Shown: one piece after another, positions 34,566-39,145 of the stretch | Position numbering within the stretch: the stretch's first letter is position 1 | Layout: each line of letters opens with the position of its first letter | Notes under the pieces: model-generated | What the model was told of the DNA's origin: nothing | What the model saw: only the letters and a program-made list of their open reading frames with translations | The model's database searches: none | Program-made: the position numbers and the translations under genes | Assembly (NCBI GenBank): GCA_029242085.1 | Contig: JAQWUP010000019.1 | Location: 1 to 39,145 of the forward strand | Reading direction: 5' to 3' | DNA length: 39,145 nt | DNA from: Porticoccaceae bacterium | GTDB lineage: Bacteria; Pseudomonadota; Gammaproteobacteria; Pseudomonadales; Porticoccaceae

Positions 34566-36467
34566 ATGGCACCCAGTAAAAAACCCTATGGTAGCTGGCC
34601 ATCGACCATTAGCGCCGAACTTATTACCCGCGCGGCACCCAGCCTTAATTTTGTGCAGTCCTATGGCGATGCTCTGTACTGGGTTGAAGGTCGCCCCTGG
34701 GAGTCGGGCCGCAGCGTGATAATGCGTCGCGACGGCAGCGGTCATATTTCCGATTTACTGCCCGCCCCTTTTAGCCATTACAGCAAGGTACATGAATATG
34801 GTGGTATGGCCTATGCTCTGGATGACGGCAACCTATACTTTGTCAACGCTGCTGATCAGCGCCTCTACCAGCTACCACTGGATAATAAAAGTACACCGCA
34901 AGCGATCACCGACGAAGGTCCATGGCGCTTTGCAGACCTGATAGTGGACAGCCAAAACCAGCGCTTAATTGCTGTTTGTGAAGAGAGTAGCGATCAGCGA
35001 GAACCTGAAAATTATTTGGCCGCCATTTCACTCAACAGTGAACACCCAATTGTTGAGAAGCTTGTTTCCGGCGCTGATTTTTATGCCTATCCGCGACTGA
35101 GTCCAGATCAGAATAAACTTTGCTGGATCGAGTGGAATCATCCCAATATGCCCTGGGACGCCACCCAGCTTTGGCAGGCAACTATTGCTAATGGCGAGCT
35201 TACCGAGAAAACACTGGTCGCTGGCGCCGACAATAGCAGTGCTATTTTTCAGCCCCATTGGTCACCAGACAGCACGCTTTACTATGTGTCGGATAAGAAT
35301 AACTGGTGGAATATCTATCGGCTGGAAAATGGTACCGCTATCCCAGTACTAGAAATGGAGGCCGAGTTTGCCACCCCATTATGGCAACTGGGCATGACCA
35401 CCTTTGACTTTATAGATGCCAACACCATCGCCTGTGTCTGGACTGACAGTGGCCTGTGGCACAGTGGCTTTATCAATATAACCGCTGGCGCACTCACCAT
35501 CGCCGACCACCAGTACAGCAGCCTACAAGCCGTTGCCTGCCATCAGGGTTCGGTGTATATGGTCGCTGGCGCCGCTGCCTTGGCCAATCAGATTGTTGGC
35601 ATTGATGGGTCAACCCAGGTGACCTCCGTGTATGCGCCCTCAACCCTAGACGTCGATCAGGCCAATATTGCCCAGCCCGAGTCTATTTGGTTTCCAAGCG
35701 GCAACAACCAACAGGTGCATGCCTTTTACTACCCGCCCACCAGCGCACAGTGGGTGGGTCAAGACAATGAGCAGCCCCTGGTGATAGCCATGTGCCATGG
35801 CGGCCCAACCGGCGCCACGAGCAGCGCGCTCAACCTAAAGATCCAATACTGGACCAATCGCGGCTTTGCCGTGGTTGATATCAACTACCGCGGCAGCACA
35901 GGCTTTGGCCGTACCTATCGAAAGGCATTAGCGGGCGCCTGGGGTATCGCAGATGTTGAAGACACCCAAAGCGCAATTCGCTATCTGGCCGAGCAACAAA
36001 AGATAGATCCAGAACGCTGCTTAATTCGGGGCGGCAGTGCCGGTGGCTACACCGTACTCTCGGCACTCACCTTTACTGACACCTTTAAAGCCGGCGCCAG
36101 CCTCTATGGCATTGGTGACTTAGAAACACTGGCAACCGATACCCATAAATTTGAATCACGCTATCTGGATAGCCTTATTGGCCCCTACCCGGAGCGCAGA
36201 GATGTATACCTAGGGCGCTCCCCCATACATCATGCCGAGGGCCTTAACTGCCCCGTGATATTTTTACAGGGGCTGGAAGATAAAGTAGTGCCGCCCAATC
36301 AGGCCGAAATGATGGTCAAGCTACTCGAAGACAAAGGCATTCAGGTTGCCTATGTGGCATTTCCAGATGAAGGCCATGGCTTTAGAAAAGCCGACAATAT
36401 TATTCGCGCCATGGAATCAGAACTAGCCTTCTATCAGGATGTATTTAACCTAGTAGGTAATAAGTAA
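34566..36467 (+). CDS. Prolyl oligopeptidase family (S9) serine peptidase
   Basis: 633-aa peptidase resembling acylaminoacyl-peptidases and dipeptidyl aminopeptidases. An N-terminal beta-propeller (about 30-370) gates an alpha/beta-hydrolase domain (about 380-633). The catalytic triad is complete: S491 in GGSAGGY, D572 in LEDKVVPP and H604 in DEGHGF. No signal peptide is seen, so it is cytoplasmic. The start is one base after the yciH stop and greB begins three bases after its end. Confidence 0.93.
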   Translation: MAPSKKPYGSWPSTISAELITRAAPSLNFVQSYGDALYWVEGRPWESGRSVIMRRDGSGHISDLLPAPFSHYSKVHEYGGMAYALDDGNLYFVNAADQRLYQLPLDNKSTPQAITDEGPWRFADLIVDSQNQRLIAVCEESSDQREPENYLAAISLNSEHPIVEKLVSGADFYAYPRLSPDQNKLCWIEWNHPNMPWDATQLWQATIANGELTEKTLVAGADNSSAIFQPHWSPDSTLYYVSDKNNWWNIYRLENGTAIPVLEMEAEFATPLWQLGMTTFDFIDANTIACVWTDSGLWHSGFINITAGALTIADHQYSSLQAVACHQGSVYMVAGAAALANQIVGIDGSTQVTSVYAPSTLDVDQANIAQPESIWFPSGNNQQVHAFYYPPTSAQWVGQDNEQPLVIAMCHGGPTGATSSALNLKIQYWTNRGFAVVDINYRGSTGFGRTYRKALAGAWGIADVEDTQSAIRYLAEQQKIDPERCLIRGGSAGGYTVLSALTFTDTFKAGASLYGIGDLETLATDTHKFESRYLDSLIGPYPERRDVYLGRSPIHHAEGLNCPVIFLQGLEDKVVPPNQAEMMVKLLEDKGIQVAYVAFPDEGHGFRKADNIIRAMESELAFYQDVFNLVGNK

Positions 36468-36469
36468 CC

Positions 36470-36967
36470 ATGGGTCGCTACCTTCCACCCAGACCCAAAA
36501 GCTCCCCCTATATCACCGGCGAAGGTGCAGCAAAAATGCGTGCCGAACTGCGTGAACTATGGAAAGTGGAACGGCCCAAGGTCACCCAAGTAGTGCATGA
36601 AGCGGCAAAAAATGGCGATCGCTCAGAAAATGGCGACTATATCTACGGTAAACGCCGCCTGCGAGAAATTGATAGCCGCGTGCGCTACCTGACCAAACGG
36701 CTACAAGACGCCACCATTGTCGAAGACAAACCCAGAGACCCCTCCAAAGTATTTTTTGCCGCCTGGGTCACTGTAGAAGATGAAGAGACTGGCGACCAGC
36801 AAACCTTTAGGCTCGTAGGCTCCGATGAGATAGATCCAACACAGAACTGGATCAGCATCGACTCACCCATGGCCCAGGCCTTAATTGGTAAAGCCATTGA
36901 CGAAGACGCCTATGTAAAAACACCGGCTGGAGACCGATGCTTTATTGTTACCGCCATTAAATACTAG
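36470..36967 (+). CDS. greB: Transcription elongation factor GreB
   Basis: 165-aa factor that enters the RNA polymerase secondary channel and stimulates cleavage of backtracked transcripts. The N-terminal coiled coil carries the acidic tip NGDRSENGDYIYGKRRLREID, where the GreB-type YGK distinguishes it from GreA. The C-terminal FKBP-like domain has RLVGSDEIDP and ISIDSPMAQALIGK. It is the last clear gene of the plus-strand run starting at 33236. Confidence 0.95.
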   Translation: MGRYLPPRPKSSPYITGEGAAKMRAELRELWKVERPKVTQVVHEAAKNGDRSENGDYIYGKRRLREIDSRVRYLTKRLQDATIVEDKPRDPSKVFFAAWVTVEDEETGDQQTFRLVGSDEIDPTQNWISIDSPMAQALIGKAIDEDAYVKTPAGDRCFIVTAIKY

Positions 36968-37274
36968 CCCCCTCTAAACCAACCCAAAAAGTACCTTGTT
37001 AATTTATTGGCCATTAGCGCCAATCCTCCTTGTATCGCAGTGGCTACGGGCTTGCACAGATGTACTAAAAACAAATTTAAACAGTTTATTTGGGTCTGGA
37101 TTTTTATGTGATTATTTATTATTGTATAAGGGAAATTTGTGCCAGAAACATGCCGACATTAGCTGTTATTCACTAGGCTATTTAGCCTCGCAGAATGGCA
37201 GTAATCAAAATATCGACACTTAAAGCTGCACAAGTAACCCTCCAGTGAGTAGTACGCTCACACGGAGCAATAAA
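36968..37274 (+). other. 307-nt gene-poor AT-rich stretch
   Basis: No supported gene. Small inverted repeats are present: ATTGGC/GCCAAT at about 37009-37027, AGGCTA/TAGCCT near 37173 and GTGAG/CTCAC near 37245. None has a T-run, so none is a convincing terminator for greB. The 75-codon open frame here starts with TTG and has no family features. Confidence 0.5.
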
Positions 37275-37634
37275 ATGGACAACTTGTTTGATAAATATGG
37301 CGGTGTAGAGGTTATGTGAGAGCTCATTAAAGAGTTCTATGCGCAAATATATTCACGACCTAAGTTGAAAACCTATTTTGTCAACAGTAACCTTCAAAAC
37401 CTCATCGAACATCAGTACAAGTTCTTTGCCTATGCCATGGGCAAACCCGCTGAAGAATACAAAGATGAATGGCTATAAAGAGGCCACAGAAATAGAAAAA
37501 TTACTGAAGATGATTTCCTCAAAGTCGCAGGTCTTCTCAGGGGAATACTGATTGACGCTGGTGTCGAGAATAACGATGTAAAAGACATCATGGTTGCCGT
37601 GGCATCCAAAAGACGTCAAATTGTTAATCTGTAA
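37275..37634 (+). pseudogene. Truncated hemoglobin (group 1-like globin), broken by two in-frame stops
   Basis: From ATG 37275 one frame of 119 codons reads as a 2-on-2 globin. It has LFDKYGG at the N-terminus, ELIKEFYAQIYSRPKLKTYF (helices B-E), the HQYKFF segment, a candidate proximal His in GHRNRKITEDDF, and a C-terminal helix ending KRRQIVNL. Two stops interrupt it, TGA at 37317-37319 and TAA at 37476-37478, with no length change, so point mutations have disabled an otherwise intact gene. GGAG lies about 8 nt before the ATG. Intact relatives bind O2 or NO. Confidence 0.82.
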
Positions 37635-37700
37635 ACGCTTGCCAAGAGCACTCCAGCGACAACAGAGACCTCAAGCAGAAACAGCACGCCTTTCTCTTAG

Positions 37701-38336
37701 TTAGGGCGACAGTCGGGTTATGCCCCAAATATTATCTTCACGGGTAAAACAAAACCGGTCATGGAGCCGATTTTCACCGCCCTGCCAAAACTCAATCTCC
37801 TCGGGCACCACGCGATAACCACCCCAAAAATCCGGTAGCGGAATCTCACCCTGAGAAAACTTCTCTTTAATCTGGGCAAACTGCGTTTCCAGCGCCTGGC
37901 GAGAATTAACCCGACTACTCTGCTTAGACGCCCAAGCAGCCAACTGGCTACCCTTAGGCCGACTCAAAAAGTACTTCATTACATCCGTCGTCGACAGCCG
38001 CTCAGCACGGCCACCCACAATCACTTGCCGATCTAGCTGCAACCAGGGAAAGTGCAAACTCACCTGAGCATTGCCCTCAATCTCAGTAGCCTTGCGACTG
38101 CCAAGATTAGTATAAAACACAAAGCCTTTATCGCTAAAGTCTTTAAGCAGCACCATGCGCTGCCATGGCTTGCCCTCGGCATTAACCGTAGCAACGCTCA
38201 TGGCAGTAGGATCCTGAATATCCGCCTCAATCGCCTGATTCATCCAAAGAGAAAACTGCGCAAACGGATCTTCCGCCAGCGACTCGCGGCTTAACTTACC
38301 GTAATCATATTCCCGTCGATTATCTTCTAAGCTCAT
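37701..38336 (-). CDS. pdxH: Pyridoxamine/pyridoxine 5'-phosphate oxidase
   Basis: FMN enzyme that makes pyridoxal 5'-phosphate, the cofactor used in this window by BioF and ThrC. 211 aa, near the E. coli length. The FMN-binding region is [18 protein letters not shown], the substrate region [17 protein letters not shown], and the C-terminus [13 protein letters not shown] is diagnostic. It is a free-standing gene, convergent with the globin remnant. Confidence 0.96.
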   Translation of the reverse strand: MSLEDNRREYDYGKLSRESLAEDPFAQFSLWMNQAIEADIQDPTAMSVATVNAEGKPWQRMVLLKDFSDKGFVFYTNLGSRKATEIEGNAQVSLHFPWLQLDRQVIVGGRAERLSTTDVMKYFLSRPKGSQLAAWASKQSSRVNSRQALETQFAQIKEKFSQGEIPLPDFWGGYRVVPEEIEFWQGGENRLHDRFCFTREDNIWGITRLSP

Positions 38337-38366
38337 ACCCTCTCCATACCTGCCATGATCACAATC

Positions 38367-39134
38367 TTACATACGGCCTATAGACTGCCCGCCATCCACC
38401 GGCAATGCAACACCATGCAGATAAGAACCCACATCGCTGGCCAACAGCAAAAACGGTGCCGTCATCTCATCCATACCACCCGGACGGCCCGCAGGCGAAG
38501 AGTTCAGGTAAGCCTGAGCTTCCGGCGAATCAAAGGCCGCAGCCGTCATCTCAGTTAAAAAGTAGCCGGGGCAAAGCGCATTAACCCGCACACCTTTGCC
38601 CGCCCATTCCAGCGCCAGCGACTTAGTCAGCTGCACCACCGCCGCCTTAGACGCAGAATAACTAGACTGCCCAAAAGACACCCGCAGACCCAAAATAGAC
38701 GCCGTATTAACAATAGCACCCTCAAGCCCCGCTGCAATCATGCGCCGAGCCGCCTCCTGAGCCACAATAAACACGCCCTTTACATTGGTATCAATCATCT
38801 GATCCCAGCTGGCTTCATCAATCTTAAGCGCCGTTTTCATATCCGCAATACCAGCATTATTAGCCACCACAGTCACCGTGCCCATACCTGCTTCAGCCAG
38901 ATCAAAGGCCTCAACAATAGACGCCGCACTAGTGACATCCATAGGCACAGCCATAGCTTCGCCACCGGAAGCCTTAATCTCAGCCACCAAAGACTCAAGA
39001 CGGTCAACACGGCGCGCCGCCACAACCACCTTAGCGCCACGGGCCGAGAGGATTTTTGCAAAATGCACCCCAAAGCCGCTAGATGCGCCGGTTACCATGG
39101 CGACTTTGCCGCTCATATCAAATTCTGTAGTCAC
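38367..39134 (-). CDS. Short-chain dehydrogenase/reductase (classical SDR)
   Basis: 255-aa NAD(P)-dependent oxidoreductase with TGASSGFG (cofactor loop), NNAG, catalytic Ser in NTASILG, YSASK (Tyr/Lys) and the C-terminal DGGQSIGRM typical of FabG-like SDRs. The substrate is unknown. The GTG at 39134 is the furthest start visible; ATG 39116 (MSGKVAMVTG) is an alternative closer to the usual N-terminus, and the window edge 11 nt upstream leaves the start unsettled. It ends 30 nt before pdxH begins, on the same strand. Confidence 0.9.
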   Translation of the reverse strand: MTTEFDMSGKVAMVTGASSGFGVHFAKILSARGAKVVVAARRVDRLESLVAEIKASGGEAMAVPMDVTSAASIVEAFDLAEAGMGTVTVVANNAGIADMKTALKIDEASWDQMIDTNVKGVFIVAQEAARRMIAAGLEGAIVNTASILGLRVSFGQSSYSASKAAVVQLTKSLALEWAGKGVRVNALCPGYFLTEMTAAAFDSPEAQAYLNSSPAGRPGGMDEMTAPFLLLASDVGSYLHGVALPVDGGQSIGRM

Positions 39135-39145
39135 TGTTCGATTCC

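Noticed and set aside
36996-37223. 75-codon plus-strand open frame after greB
   Set aside because: TTG start, no ribosome site, composition of translated AT-rich non-coding DNA and no family motif.

Overview
The window looks like a stretch of chromosome from a free-living gammaproteobacterium. The gene set and order (lysS-prfB, recJ, bioBF/HC/D, hom-thrC-dsbC, glnK-amtB, ubiK, comM, greB, pdxH) resemble pseudomonads and, more closely, marine Cellvibrionales or SAR92-like bacteria. The fused BioH-BioC protein and the DUF3094 protein point the same way. The taxonomic call is inference from content, since no rRNA is present. Most of the window is compact housekeeping DNA; the accessory signals sit mainly in intergenic regions.

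Layout. 1-2431 (minus): lysS, cut by the window edge, and prfB with its autoregulatory frameshift. 2575-5123 (plus): an APMAP/strictosidine-synthase-like protein coupled to selO; a thioesterase converges on selO. 5551-8099: a 480-nt gap with an orphan terminator and a 22-bp palindrome, an orphan sensor kinase with a degenerate ATP-binding domain, a 25-bp tandem repeat, and a small GIY-YIG nuclease gene bracketed by long palindromic repeats. 8100-12197: ybbP-like permease and ybbA-like ATPase (minus), divergent from tesA. 12210-20152 (minus): a possible long unit bioB-bioF-bioHC-bioD-DUF3094-recJ-EamA-msrB, with a BirA operator upstream of bioB. 20176-20409: a second, composite palindromic repeat cluster. 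20481-24947 (minus): dsbC, hom, thrC and an SDR gene. 25057-28161 (minus): a nitrogen module of TorF-like porin, glnK, amtB and a second glnK, preceded by a sigma-54 promoter and three evenly spaced NtrC-like sites.

28219-36967 (mostly plus): ubiK, comM split by an amber stop, a potassium channel with a zinc-ribbon tail (minus), a LysE-EamA-LysE exporter cassette, a quinone oxidoreductase, yciH, an S9 peptidase and greB. 36968-39145: a gene-poor stretch, a truncated-hemoglobin pseudogene with two stops, then pdxH and a second SDR gene (minus).

Functional links. The biotin genes supply pimeloyl-ACP methyl ester chemistry (BioHC), then KAPA (BioF), dethiobiotin (BioD) and biotin (BioB); bioA is not in the window. 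hom and thrC supply threonine, and dsbC handles periplasmic disulfides. The most informative regulation is the NtrC/sigma-54 control region at 27993-28161, which ties an outer-membrane porin to ammonium uptake. The best candidates for something undescribed are the GIY-YIG/palindrome unit at 7574-8016 with its gene-less relative at 20176-20409, the histone-H1-like tail on the YbbA-type ATPase, and the sensor kinase lacking standard ATP-binding residues.
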